From Burkholderiales bacterium (GTDB lineage Bacteria > Pseudomonadota > Gammaproteobacteria > Burkholderiales > Burkholderiaceae_C): 34,579 nt of DNA. The translations under genes and the position numbers were made by a program. The stretch is taken from assembly GCA_011391155.1 (NCBI GenBank), contig JAABRA010000154.1:1-34579 (forward strand), read 5' to 3'. Within the stretch, counting starts at the first letter, position 1, and every line of letters starts with the position of its first letter. Below the pieces are notes generated by a model that saw nothing but the letters and a program-made list of their open reading frames with translations, was not told where the DNA came from and ran no database searches. This document shows positions 19,815 to 28,066 of this stretch, in pieces.

Positions 19815-21242
19815 ATGAATAAACAATTTGATGTGATCGTTATCGGTGGTGGTCCTGGCGGCTACATTGCCGCCATCCGCGCGGCCCAACTGGGTTTCCA
19901 GGTGGCCTGCATCGACGAGTGGAAGAACAGCAAGGGCGGCCCGGCGCCAGGCGGCACCTGCACCAACGTGGGTTGCATACCCTCCAAAGCACTGCTGCAG
20001 TCGTCCGAGCATTTCGAGCAGGCCAATCACCATTTCGCGGACCACGGCATCTCCTTGTCCAGTCTCAAGATGGACGTGGCGAAGATGGTGGCCCGCAAGG
20101 ACAACGTCGTGAAGCAGAACAATGAAGGTATCCTGTATTTGCTCAAGAAGAACAAGGTCAGCTTCTTCCACGGCCGTGGCTCTTTTGTCAATGCGGTCGA
20201 TGGCGGCTATGCGATCAAGATGGCCGGCGCGGCCGAGGAAACACTGGTGGGCAAGCAGGTCATCGTGGCCACAGGCTCCAATGCACGCGCATTGCCCGGC
20301 ACGCCGTTCGACGAGGAAAACATCCTCTCCAACGACGGTGCACTGCGCCTGGGTGCGGTTCCCAAGAAGCTAGGCCTGATCGGCTCCGGCGTGATCGGCC
20401 TGGAGATGGGTTCGGTCTGGCGCCGCCTGGGCGCCGAGGTGACGGTCCTTGAAGCGCTGCCCACCTTTTTGGGTGCCGTGGACGAGCAGATTGCCCGTGA
20501 GGCAAAAAAAGCTTTCGACAAACAGGGCCTGAAGATCGAACTCGGCGTGACTGTGGGCGAGATCAAGGCCGGCAAGAAAGGGGTTAGCCTGGCCTGGACC
20601 AACGCCAAGGGCGAAGCCCAGACGTTGAACGTGGACAAGCTCATCGTCTCGATTGGCCGCGTCCCCAACACCGTCGGTTTGAACGCCGATGCCGTGGGCC
20701 TGCAACTCGATGAGCGCGGCGCCATCGTGGTGGATGGCGACTGCAGGACCAACCTGCCCGGCGTCTGGGCGGTGGGTGACGTAGTGCGTGGCCCGATGCT
20801 GGCGCACAAGGCGGAAGAAGAAGGCGTGGCCGTAGCGGAGCGCATTGCCGGCCAGCACGGTCATGTCAATTTCAATACCATTCCCTGGGTCATCTACACC
20901 AGCCCCGAGATTGCCTGGGTGGGTCGTACCGAGCAGCAGCTGAAAGCGCAAGGTGTCGCCTACAAGGCTGGCACTTTCCCGTTTCTGGCCAATGGTCGCG
21001 CCCGTGCGCTGGGCGACACCACCGGCATGGTCAAGTTCCTGGCCGATGCGACGACGGACGAGATCCTGGGGGTTCATATTGTCGGCCCCATGGCCAGCGA
21101 GCTGATCGCCGAGGCCGTGGTCGCCATGGAGTTCCGCGCCAGCGCCGAGGACATCGCCCGCATCTGCCATGCCCACCCTTCCTTGAGTGAGGCGACCAAG
21201 GAAGCGGCGCTGGCGGTGGACAAGCGGACGCTGAACTTCTGA
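19815..21242 (+). CDS. lpdA: dihydrolipoyl dehydrogenase (E3)
   Basis: LpdA reoxidises the dihydrolipoyl arm of SucB and passes electrons via FAD to NAD+. The 475-residue product has the FAD-binding [11 protein letters not shown], the redox disulfide Cys49/Cys54 in [13 protein letters not shown], the NAD-binding [18 protein letters not shown], and [19 protein letters not shown]. The C-terminal catalytic pair His454 and Glu459 lies in [14 protein letters not shown]. Between the FAD motif and the disulfide there is a [14 protein letters not shown] insert that I associate with the Burkholderiales OGDH-linked form. It follows sucB by 58 nt and precedes zapE by one base. Confidence 0.98.
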   Translation: MNKQFDVIVIGGGPGGYIAAIRAAQLGFQVACIDEWKNSKGGPAPGGTCTNVGCIPSKALLQSSEHFEQANHHFADHGISLSSLKMDVAKMVARKDNVVKQNNEGILYLLKKNKVSFFHGRGSFVNAVDGGYAIKMAGAAEETLVGKQVIVATGSNARALPGTPFDEENILSNDGALRLGAVPKKLGLIGSGVIGLEMGSVWRRLGAEVTVLEALPTFLGAVDEQIAREAKKAFDKQGLKIELGVTVGEIKAGKKGVSLAWTNAKGEAQTLNVDKLIVSIGRVPNTVGLNADAVGLQLDERGAIVVDGDCRTNLPGVWAVGDVVRGPMLAHKAEEEGVAVAERIAGQHGHVNFNTIPWVIYTSPEIAWVGRTEQQLKAQGVAYKAGTFPFLANGRARALGDTTGMVKFLADATTDEILGVHIVGPMASELIAEAVVAMEFRASAEDIARICHAHPSLSEATKEAALAVDKRTLNF

Positions 21243-21243
21243 C

Positions 21244-22347
21244 GTGATCCAGCCGGTCCTGCGGGCCTACAAGGCGGAACTCGCCGCGCGGGGGTACACC
21301 AGTGACCCCGCGCAGTTACGTGCGGTCGAAGCGCTGGAGCGATGCGCCAGTGAGTGGGTCGCCTACAAGGGCAAACGCTCCAACGCGATCAAGAAGTTCC
21401 TGAACCGCCCGGAGATCCCGCGCGGCGTGTACATGTACGGCGGGGTGGGGCGCGGCAAGAGCTTTCTGATGGACTGCTTTTTCAATGCCGTGCCAATTCG
21501 CCGCAAGACGCGGTTGCACTTTCACGAATTCATGCGTGAGGTGCACCGGGAGCTGGCCGGTTTGCAGGGCACGGTGAACCCGCTGGACGAGTTGGGCCGG
21601 CGGATGTCGCGACGTTTCAAACTCATTTGCTTTGACGAGTTTCATGTCGCCGACATCACGGACGCCATGATTCTGCACCGCCTCCTGCAGGCACTGTTCG
21701 ACAACGGGGTCGGATTTGTCACCACCTCCAATTTCAAGCCGGACGACCTTTATCCGGATGGACTGCACCGGGACCGCATCCTGCCTGCGATTGCCTTGTT
21801 GAAGCAGCGCATGGAAGTGCTTGGTGTCGACAACGGAACCGACTACCGACGCAGGGCCATGGAGCACGTGAGGCTGTATCACACGCCATTGGGCGAATCC
21901 GCCGAGGCGGACATGGAGCAGGCCTTCAGTCAGCTTGCCGAGGTGCACGATGAAGCGCCGATCCTGCATATCGAGTCCCGTGACATTCGCGCCGTGCGCA
22001 AGGCCGGTGGTGTGGTCTGGTTTGACTTTCGCACGCTTTGCGGCGGTCCGCGCTCACAGAATGACTATCTGGAAATTGCTGCGCAGTTTCACACGGTGCT
22101 GCTGTCCAATGTGCCGCAAATGCAGGTGCGCATGGCGTCCGAGGCCCGCCGGTTCACCTGGCTGGTCGATGTCCTCTATGACCGCCGCGTCAAGTTCATC
22201 CTTTCGGCTGCCGTCGCGCCAGAGCAACTTTATCCCGAAGGACCGCTGGCGCATGAATTCCCGCGCACCGTGTCCAGGCTCAATGAAATGCAGTCGCAGG
22301 ACTACCTAGCGATGGAGCACCGCACCGTCGATACCCGCCTGACCTGA
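21244..22347 (+). CDS. zapE: cell division ATPase ZapE (AFG1-like)
   Basis: ZapE is an AFG1/LACE1-type P-loop ATPase; in E. coli it acts on Z-ring constriction under stress, and mitochondrial AFG1 helps turn over respiratory-chain subunits. The 367-residue product has GVYMYGGVGRGKSFLMD with Walker A at 66-73, Walker B LICFDEFHVADITDAMIL, a sensor-like TTSNFKPDDLYPDGLHRDRILP, and the C-terminal FxxLCGGPRSQNDYLEIA segment of the family. The start is GTG at 21244, one base after the lpdA stop, so it is almost certainly cotranscribed with sucAB-lpdA. A short inverted repeat (CCCGA/TCGGG, 22348-22364) follows, without a T-run. Confidence 0.93.
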   Translation: MIQPVLRAYKAELAARGYTSDPAQLRAVEALERCASEWVAYKGKRSNAIKKFLNRPEIPRGVYMYGGVGRGKSFLMDCFFNAVPIRRKTRLHFHEFMREVHRELAGLQGTVNPLDELGRRMSRRFKLICFDEFHVADITDAMILHRLLQALFDNGVGFVTTSNFKPDDLYPDGLHRDRILPAIALLKQRMEVLGVDNGTDYRRRAMEHVRLYHTPLGESAEADMEQAFSQLAEVHDEAPILHIESRDIRAVRKAGGVVWFDFRTLCGGPRSQNDYLEIAAQFHTVLLSNVPQMQVRMASEARRFTWLVDVLYDRRVKFILSAAVAPEQLYPEGPLAHEFPRTVSRLNEMQSQDYLAMEHRTVDTRLT

Positions 22348-22392
22348 CCCGACGATGCATCGGGCAGGCGCTGGCGCAGACGGGTATTCAGT

Positions 22393-23148
22393 TCAAAGGT
22401 CTTCGATCTTGACGATGGCAATCGAAATGTTGTCTCCGCTGCCCTTGCCGCGGGAGCGGGCCTTCTCGATCAGAAACTCACTCGCTTCCCGGGGGGGCAG
22501 CGATTCCAGAACATAGGCGAGTTCCTCGGGGGTAAAGTAGTGCCACAAGCCGTCACTGCATGACATCAGCACATCCCCGGACTTCAATTCGGGAATGTAG
22601 TCCAGGCTGAACATGGGATCGTCCTCGGTTCCCAGGCAGCCCATGAGAATGTTGGACTGCGGGTGCGTCTGCGCCTCGTCTTCCGTGATTTCGCCCCGAT
22701 CCACAAGCGCCTGGACGTAGGAATGGTCGAATGTGCGCTTGGCCATGCGGCCTGAGCTGAAATGATAAATTCGTGAGTCCCCGGCATGGAGCCAGTGAGA
22801 ATCGGCGCCGGGGTTGATGAGGAACAGGGTGATGGTGCTGTGTGGTTCCTGTTCGGCGGAGATGGCGGTCAGGCGGATGACGATATGGGATTCCTGGGCA
22901 ATCTGCCTGAGCAAGGACGGTGCATCGTCGACGTCGGGTGAATAGCGCTCGAACAGTTGCCGTGCGGTCATCATGACCTGGTCCGAAGCCTTTCGCCCGC
23001 CGCTTCGACCACCCATGCCGTCGGCCAGCACGGCGAGGAGGCAGCCTTCAGCCCGGGGATGCGTGAAGACTCCGACCTGGTCCTGCTGGTACTCACGATC
23101 ACCCCGATGGATGCCTGTCGATGCGGTAAGTCGATAGCCTGTGGTCAT
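22393..23148 (-). CDS. PP2C-family serine/threonine protein phosphatase
   Basis: A 251-residue cytoplasmic metal-dependent phosphatase of the Stp1/PrpC type that should remove phosphate from Ser/Thr residues. Family motifs are complete: GDREYQQDQVG with metal ligand Asp23, LADGMGGRSGG with Asp43, HAGDSRIYHF (Asp124), a SDGLW motif with Asp199, and SGDNISIAIV with Asp239. The usual NQD of the first motif is QQD here, which leaves the Asp ligand. I chose the ATG at 23148 (MTTGYRLTAS); a TTG 36 nt upstream is possible. It converges on zapE and diverges from the DUF465 gene. No protein kinase is encoded in the window, so its substrates are unknown. Confidence 0.9.
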   Translation of the reverse strand: MTTGYRLTASTGIHRGDREYQQDQVGVFTHPRAEGCLLAVLADGMGGRSGGRKASDQVMMTARQLFERYSPDVDDAPSLLRQIAQESHIVIRLTAISAEQEPHSTITLFLINPGADSHWLHAGDSRIYHFSSGRMAKRTFDHSYVQALVDRGEITEDEAQTHPQSNILMGCLGTEDDPMFSLDYIPELKSGDVLMSCSDGLWHYFTPEELAYVLESLPPREASEFLIEKARSRGKGSGDNISIAIVKIEDL

Positions 23149-23157
23149 GATGAGTCG

Positions 23158-23451
23158 ATGTTCAAAATGTCGTCGTTCGATCAATTGGCGGCAAAGCCGT
23201 ATTATTCAACGAACCACCCTTCGGTCTGTAGCACCTTTGTATATTTCTTGACCATCAATTTACACTCTCCGGAACGACGCCTGATCGAACTCAGAATCGA
23301 GCATGCTGATCTGAACGCCCGGATAGACCGCCTGGGTCAGGAAGCGCCGGCAGACCAACTCACGCTGCAGCGCCTCAAGAAGCGTCGCCTGTTGCTGCGC
23401 GACCAGATGGTTCGCCTGGAACTGATGCTTGAACCCAAAGAACCCGCGTGA
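23158..23451 (+). CDS. DUF465 (YdcH-like) small protein
   Basis: The C-terminal 58 residues, from ERRLIELRIEHADLNARIDRL to LKKRRLLLRDQMVRLELML, match the short charged helical hairpin of DUF465 (YdcH-like), a family of unknown function. The start is uncertain. The ATG at 23158 gives 97 residues, but the first 30 or so are unlike the family and include AT-rich, promoter-like sequence (TATTAT at 23200-23205). A TTG at 23248 would give 67 residues, nearer the family size. Neither has a clear Shine-Dalgarno. The stop overlaps the dinG start as TGATG, so the two are coupled. Confidence 0.7.
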   Translation: MFKMSSFDQLAAKPYYSTNHPSVCSTFVYFLTINLHSPERRLIELRIEHADLNARIDRLGQEAPADQLTLQRLKKRRLLLRDQMVRLELMLEPKEPA

Positions 23452-25454
23452 TGGATTTGCAGCAACAAATCCTTGAGGTCTTCAAGCCCGGCGGCGTGTT
23501 GTCTGGCGCCACGGAGCAGTTTCTTCCCCGCGAAGGTCAGACTCGGATGTCGCTGGCGGTTGGCCATGCGATTGAGCAGGGCGGCGCCTTGGTCGTTGAG
23601 GCTGGCACCGGGATCGGGAAGACTTTTGCCTACCTCGTTCCTGCGTTATTGAGTGGAGAGCGCGTGCTGCTCTCCACCGCGACCAAGACCTTGCAGGATC
23701 AGTTGTTTGGAAGGGATCTTCCCGGCCTGGCTGAGGCGCTTGGGGTTCCCGTTCGATCAGCGCTGCTCAAGGGGCGTGCCAGTTACCTGTGCTTGCACCG
23801 ATTGGCTCACGCGCGCCAGGATAGTGATGTTGCGGACCAGATCCAGCGCGGGGCCCTTGCCCGTATTGAAAGGTGGTCGAGCCAGACTCGTTCGGGCGAC
23901 ATGGCGGAATTGCACGGTCTGGACGAGTGCTCACCGCTGATGCTTCGGGTGACGTCCACCCGCGAAAATTGCCTTGGGGCCAGTTGTCCGGAATTGAAGG
24001 ACTGTTACGTCAATCTGGCGCGGCGCAATGCGCTGGCTGCGGACGTCGTCGTTGTGAATCACCATCTTTTCTTTGCCGATATCGCGGTGCGGCAATCCGG
24101 AATGGTCGAACTCCTGCCCACCGTTCAGGTCGTGATCTTTGACGAGGCCCACCAGCTGAACGACATTGGGATTTCATTTTCGGGAATCCAGCTTTCGACC
24201 GGGCAACTCAAGGATTTCGCGCGGGACCTGCTTTCCGTCGGATGGCGTTTGGCCCGTGGCCTGGCTGACTGGCAGGGCCTGGCGGCGGAAGTCGATGGCG
24301 TGGCAAAGCGGCTCGATCCCGGCCATTTCGGGTTCAGGCCCGCTGCGGTCCGGCTTCGCTGGGACGAACCCGTGGTAGACGCGCTCTCGCTGCGGGACAC
24401 CTTGGCAGTCCTTGAACAGTCATGCGACCGTTGTGCGCAGACGCTGGCACCGTTGGCGGAAATGAGTCCTGAACTGGCGCGCCTGCAAGAGCGGGGTAGG
24501 GAACTGGCCCGGCTGGCCGACGTATTTGGGGGAACGTGCGGTGCGGACGTTGCCCGATGGATTGATGTGGGCGCCCAAGTCCGGCTGGTGCAGGCACCGC
24601 TCGACATTGCGGACGTGATGCGGCTGCGAATGATGGGCGCTGGCGGCGAACAGCCTCGGCGCCGCGCCTGGATCTTTACGTCTGCGACCCTGGGAACCGA
24701 CGCGGAACTTCGATGGTTCACAGAGCCCTGCGGTCTGTCACAAGCGACCCTTTTGAAGGTTGAAAGCCCGTTTGACTATGCGCAACAGGCGTCGGTGTAT
24801 GTTCCCGCTGATTTTGCGCTGCCCGATGACAAGGACCACAGCACGCAGGTCGCCCGCCTCGCGGCCAAGTCCGCTCGACAGCTTGGCGGGCGAACCCTGG
24901 TGCTCACCACCACGTTGCGAGCCTTGCGAACGGTTGGTTTGTTCTTGAAATCCGAATTTGCCAACGCGGACATTGACATCCTTGTCCAGGGTGAACTGCC
25001 GAAGCGGGAAATGATGGAACGTTTCAGGCAGTCACGGGGGTCGATAAGCCCCCGGTGTGTTCTTGTCGCTTCCACCGCATTCTGGCAGGGCATCGATGTG
25101 CCGGGCGAAGCGCTTCAACTGGTGATCATTGACAAACTGCCGTTCCCGCCGCCAAACGACCCCCTGGTCGAGGCCCGATCACTCCGGACCAAGGCCGCTG
25201 GACGCAGCGCCTTCAGCGACTACCTGATTCCGGAGACCGCGCTCGTCCTGAAGCAGGGGGCCGGCCGCCTGATTCGTCGGGAAACCGATCGTGGAATTCT
25301 GGTGGTGTGCGACAACCGCCTCAACACCCGGGGCTATGGAAGGCGCCTGATAGCCGCGTTGCCACCCATGCAGCGACTTGGGTCTGCGCAGGAATTCCAG
25401 GTCGCTCTCGAAGTCCTCACCACAATTTCCACCAAGGCTGTGACGCAGACTTGA
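23451..25454 (+). CDS. dinG: DinG/YoaA-type Fe-S DNA helicase
   Basis: A 667-residue superfamily 2 helicase of the XPD/DinG group, expected to unwind DNA 5' to 3', including forked or R-loop structures. Walker A is AGTGIGKT (51-58). The iron-sulfur domain has four cysteines: Cys114 (SYLCLHR), Cys174, Cys179 and Cys185 (ENCLGASCPELKDCY). The DEAH box is at 231-234. Late motifs include STAFWQGIDVPGE and QGAGRLIRRETDRG. The length is closer to E. coli YoaA (636) than to DinG (716), so the symbol is tentative. The ATG at 23451 overlaps the upstream stop; a GTG at 23448 is an alternative. Its 3' end overlaps bamD on the other strand by 38 nt. Confidence 0.9.
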   Translation: MDLQQQILEVFKPGGVLSGATEQFLPREGQTRMSLAVGHAIEQGGALVVEAGTGIGKTFAYLVPALLSGERVLLSTATKTLQDQLFGRDLPGLAEALGVPVRSALLKGRASYLCLHRLAHARQDSDVADQIQRGALARIERWSSQTRSGDMAELHGLDECSPLMLRVTSTRENCLGASCPELKDCYVNLARRNALAADVVVVNHHLFFADIAVRQSGMVELLPTVQVVIFDEAHQLNDIGISFSGIQLSTGQLKDFARDLLSVGWRLARGLADWQGLAAEVDGVAKRLDPGHFGFRPAAVRLRWDEPVVDALSLRDTLAVLEQSCDRCAQTLAPLAEMSPELARLQERGRELARLADVFGGTCGADVARWIDVGAQVRLVQAPLDIADVMRLRMMGAGGEQPRRRAWIFTSATLGTDAELRWFTEPCGLSQATLLKVESPFDYAQQASVYVPADFALPDDKDHSTQVARLAAKSARQLGGRTLVLTTTLRALRTVGLFLKSEFANADIDILVQGELPKREMMERFRQSRGSISPRCVLVASTAFWQGIDVPGEALQLVIIDKLPFPPPNDPLVEARSLRTKAAGRSAFSDYLIPETALVLKQGAGRLIRRETDRGILVVCDNRLNTRGYGRRLIAALPPMQRLGSAQEFQVALEVLTTISTKAVTQT

Positions 25455-26223
25455 ACCCTTGAGTCAAGTACTCGCTTTTGGGGTAGGTTCTTTCCAGAAC
25501 GCGGCGGGCATCATCGCGCAACTGAGTCAAGCCCAGCGCGTTGTACGAGTTCACCATCACCCACAGCGCCTCCTCGATAGCCGGTACGTCGCGGTATTCC
25601 GTCAGCGCAGTCTGTGCTCGACCAATCGCAGCGACATAGGCACCGCGCGAAAAATAGAAACGTGCAACGTGAACCTCATATTGCGCCAACGAATTGACGA
25701 TGTAGGTCATGCGTTGCCGGGCGTCCGGGGTGTATTTCGAATCTGGAAACCGGGTCACAAGGTCCCTGAAGGCTTCAAACGACTCCTTGGCGGCCTTTTG
25801 GTCGCGCTCGGACAGATCCTGCCGGGTAAGGGCCGAGAGAAACCCCAGGTTGTCATTGAAGTTGATGATGCCCTTGAGGTAGAGCGCATAGTCCAAGGCC
25901 GGGCTCGCCGGATGCAATTTGATGAAACGCTCCAGGGCGGCAATGGCCTGCGGCTTCTCGTTATTCTTGTAGTAGGCGTACGCCTTGTCCAACTGGGCCT
26001 GCTGGGCCAGCGGCGTGCCGGCGGCACGACCTTCGAGCTTTTCCAGCAGGGGAATGGCCTTGGCGTATCCTCCGGAACTGATTTCGTCGCTGGCCTCGGC
26101 GTAGATCTTGTTGGGACTCCATCCCGCCGTATTGTCAATGGTCGTTGTCGAGCAGCCGAGCATCAGTCCAAGCAGGCCGACCAGCGGCACGGCCCGGACA
26201 GCCGATAATTTGACTCGAAACAT
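25417..26223 (-). CDS. bamD: outer-membrane assembly lipoprotein BamD
   Basis: BamD is the essential lipoprotein partner of BamA that helps fold beta-barrels into the outer membrane. The 268-residue product has a lipoprotein signal with Cys24 in LMLGC; Met at -3 and Leu at -2 make the lipobox slightly atypical. Five TPR-like helical pairs follow, from NKIYAEASDEISSGGYAKAIPLLEKL to the C-terminal ALGLTQLRDDARRVLERTYPKSEYL. The ATG at 26223 is preferred over an in-frame TTG at 26232. A perfect TATAAT on the minus strand (26261-26256) lies 33 nt upstream. It is divergent from rluD, and its last 38 nt are antisense to the end of dinG. Confidence 0.97.
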   Translation of the reverse strand: MFRVKLSAVRAVPLVGLLGLMLGCSTTTIDNTAGWSPNKIYAEASDEISSGGYAKAIPLLEKLEGRAAGTPLAQQAQLDKAYAYYKNNEKPQAIAALERFIKLHPASPALDYALYLKGIINFNDNLGFLSALTRQDLSERDQKAAKESFEAFRDLVTRFPDSKYTPDARQRMTYIVNSLAQYEVHVARFYFSRGAYVAAIGRAQTALTEYRDVPAIEEALWVMVNSYNALGLTQLRDDARRVLERTYPKSEYLTQGFKSASQPWWKLW

Positions 26224-26255
26224 CAGTGGCAACTTTCTTGAAACAAAGCAAATTC

Positions 26256-26261
26256 ATTATA
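26256..26261 (-). promoter_or_regulatory. candidate bamD -10 box in the bamD-rluD gap
   Basis: Perfect TATAAT read on the minus strand. A good -35 is not seen 17-18 nt upstream. On the plus strand the same stretch has TTGAAA (26238-26243) and TATCGA (26260-26265), spaced 16 nt, as a possible rluD promoter. The AT-rich patch from 26229 to 26266 stands out from its GC-rich surroundings. Confidence 0.45.
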
Positions 26262-26273
26262 TCGATCGCACCT

Positions 26274-27260
26274 GTGGGAGCGCCTGCAGAGCAGGCTGGT
26301 GACGATCTGATCGAGGACGGGCCAGACCACGAATTGCGGAAACTCACGGTTCCCGATGGGCAGCATGGACGTCGGCTGGATGTCGTCCTGACCGGCGGGA
26401 TATCAGAATTCTCGCGAAGTTACCTGCAGCAGATCGTTGAATCCGGGATGGTCAGGGTCAATGAGGCCATTGTGACCAAGTCTTCGACGCGCCTTCGAGC
26501 GGGTGACCAGCTGATTGTCGAGTTGCGACCGACACCTCAGACGCTGGCCTTCAAACCTGAACCGATGGCTCTGGACACCGTATTTGAAGACGAGCATATT
26601 CTGGTGATCAACAAGCCAGCCGGACTGGTCGTCCATCCGGCGCCAGGCAACTGGAGTGGCACGCTGCTCAACGGTTTGCTGGCGCGCGACGCGGGAGCCG
26701 TACTTTTGCCGCGGGCCGGCATTGTGCACAGGCTGGACAAAGACACCAGCGGGTTGATGGTCGTGGCGCGGACCCGGCAGTCAATGGATGCACTGGTGCG
26801 CATGATTGCCGCGCGCGAGGTCAGTCGCCAGTATCTTGCGGTGGGGCAGCGAAGCTGGTCCGGCCCTGCCTTTCAACTGGTTGAAGCGCCTGTGGGGCGG
26901 GATCCACGCAACCGATTGCGCATGGCCGTGGTCGACTTGAGCCGTCACTCTGGCAAGGTGGCTGCGACCGGAATTCGACTGATTCAGAGCGGGGACCACT
27001 ATTGCCTTGTCGAGTGCACCCTCCGAACCGGACGGACACACCAGATTCGTGTCCACATGGCGAGCCTTGGACATCCGTTAGTGGGAGACTCTCTTTACGG
27101 CGGTGCCCCTGCGGGTGGGCTTTTCAGGCAGGCGCTACACGCGTACCACCTCGCTTTCATGCATCCCGTGACATCGCAGGCGCTGACATTCCGCACGCCC
27201 GTGCCGGCCGATGTGCGTGGTGCAATGGACGTCCTCGGGCTCAGCTACAATCCCTTCTAG
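26274..27260 (+). CDS. rluD: 23S rRNA pseudouridine 1911/1915/1917 synthase
   Basis: RluD isomerises uridines in helix 69 of 23S rRNA, which matters for ribosome assembly. With this start the product has 328 residues. An S4 RNA-binding domain comes first (RRLDVVLTGGISEFSRSYLQQIVESGMVRVN), then the RluA-family catalytic domain with IVHRLDKDTSGLMVVA, catalytic Asp155, and TGRTHQIRVHMASLGHPLVGDSLYGG. The start is unsure: GTG at 26274 or GTG at 26226, neither with a Shine-Dalgarno. I prefer 26274 because the segment before it is AT-rich, uses a rare ATA codon and looks like promoter DNA. It is divergent from bamD, an arrangement common in betaproteobacteria. Confidence 0.93.
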   Translation: MGAPAEQAGDDLIEDGPDHELRKLTVPDGQHGRRLDVVLTGGISEFSRSYLQQIVESGMVRVNEAIVTKSSTRLRAGDQLIVELRPTPQTLAFKPEPMALDTVFEDEHILVINKPAGLVVHPAPGNWSGTLLNGLLARDAGAVLLPRAGIVHRLDKDTSGLMVVARTRQSMDALVRMIAAREVSRQYLAVGQRSWSGPAFQLVEAPVGRDPRNRLRMAVVDLSRHSGKVAATGIRLIQSGDHYCLVECTLRTGRTHQIRVHMASLGHPLVGDSLYGGAPAGGLFRQALHAYHLAFMHPVTSQALTFRTPVPADVRGAMDVLGLSYNPF

Positions 27261-27301
27261 GCGTCTGTGCAGGGTTTTCGCATTTTTGTGTCGATTACCC
27301 A

Positions 27302-27322
27302 TGCGAAATGGGCTGCTTCGCA
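27302..27322 (+). other. hairpin in the rluD-scpB gap
   Basis: TGCGAA (27302-27307) pairs with TTCGCA (27317-27322) around a 9-nt loop in the 146-nt gap between rluD and scpB. It is not followed by a T-run. No gene is seen in the gap. The role is unknown. Confidence 0.3.
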
Positions 27323-27406
27323 GTCCCCCGTTCCACGTCATCCTCGTGAACGCAGCTCAATCTGACCTCGCGCCCAAGGGCGTCTTCTCTCCGGAATCAG
27401 TGAAAC

Positions 27407-28066
27407 ATGAACACGGTGGATGCCAAGCGTATCCTCGAAACGGCATTGATCTGCTCCCAGCAGCCGGTTCCGGTGCGTGAGATGCGGGTGCTTTTCAATG
27501 ATGTGCTCAACGCAGATTCCATCAAGTTTCTGCTGCGTGACCTGCAGGCAGACTGGACGTGCAGAGGGGTCGAACTGGTGTGCGTGGCTTCAGGCTGGCG
27601 TTTCCAGAGCCGCCCTGAAATGCGCGAGTTCCTGGACCGGTTGCACCCCGAAAAGCCTCCCAAATACACGCGTGCCACGCTGGAGACGCTCGCGATCATC
27701 GCTTACCGCCAGCCGGTCACGCGAGCTGACATGGAGGAGATCAGGGGGGTGATGATCAATTCGCTCATCATCAAGCAACTTGAGGACCGCGGCTGGGTCG
27801 AGGTCATCGGTCACCGCGAAGCGGCGGGCCGGCCGGCCCTGTTTGCGACCACGCGGCAGTTTCTGGATGATCTCGGCATCGAGTCCCTCGACCAACTCCC
27901 GGAACTCGGCAGTGCCACTGGGGAGGCGCACATCCGGGTGGCGCTGCATCAGCCGGGGTTGTCGATGGAAACCCCGCAAGACATCCCCGCGGCCGGGCAC
28001 GAGCGTGCCAACGATGACGAAACTGGCATTCCAGACGGGAACCAAAATGAACCCTCACCTTCCTGA
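27407..28066 (+). CDS. scpB: segregation and condensation protein B
   Basis: ScpB dimers join ScpA (kleisin) and SMC in the condensin that compacts and segregates the chromosome. The 219-residue product has the tandem winged-helix layout: ILETALICSQQPVPVREMRVLF at the start, then the conserved ATLETLAIIAYRQPVTRADMEEIRGV, LEDRGWVEVIGHREAAGRPALFATT and FLDDLGIESLDQLPEL. The last 35 residues are acidic and not conserved. No scpA lies upstream; rluD does. The 3' end overlaps rluB by 20 nt, an arrangement widely seen in proteobacteria. Confidence 0.96.
   Translation: MNTVDAKRILETALICSQQPVPVREMRVLFNDVLNADSIKFLLRDLQADWTCRGVELVCVASGWRFQSRPEMREFLDRLHPEKPPKYTRATLETLAIIAYRQPVTRADMEEIRGVMINSLIIKQLEDRGWVEVIGHREAAGRPALFATTRQFLDDLGIESLDQLPELGSATGEAHIRVALHQPGLSMETPQDIPAAGHERANDDETGIPDGNQNEPSPS

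Noticed and set aside
22348-22364. Inverted repeat CCCGA/TCGGG after zapE
   Set aside because: Short stem without a T-tract; not enough to call a terminator.
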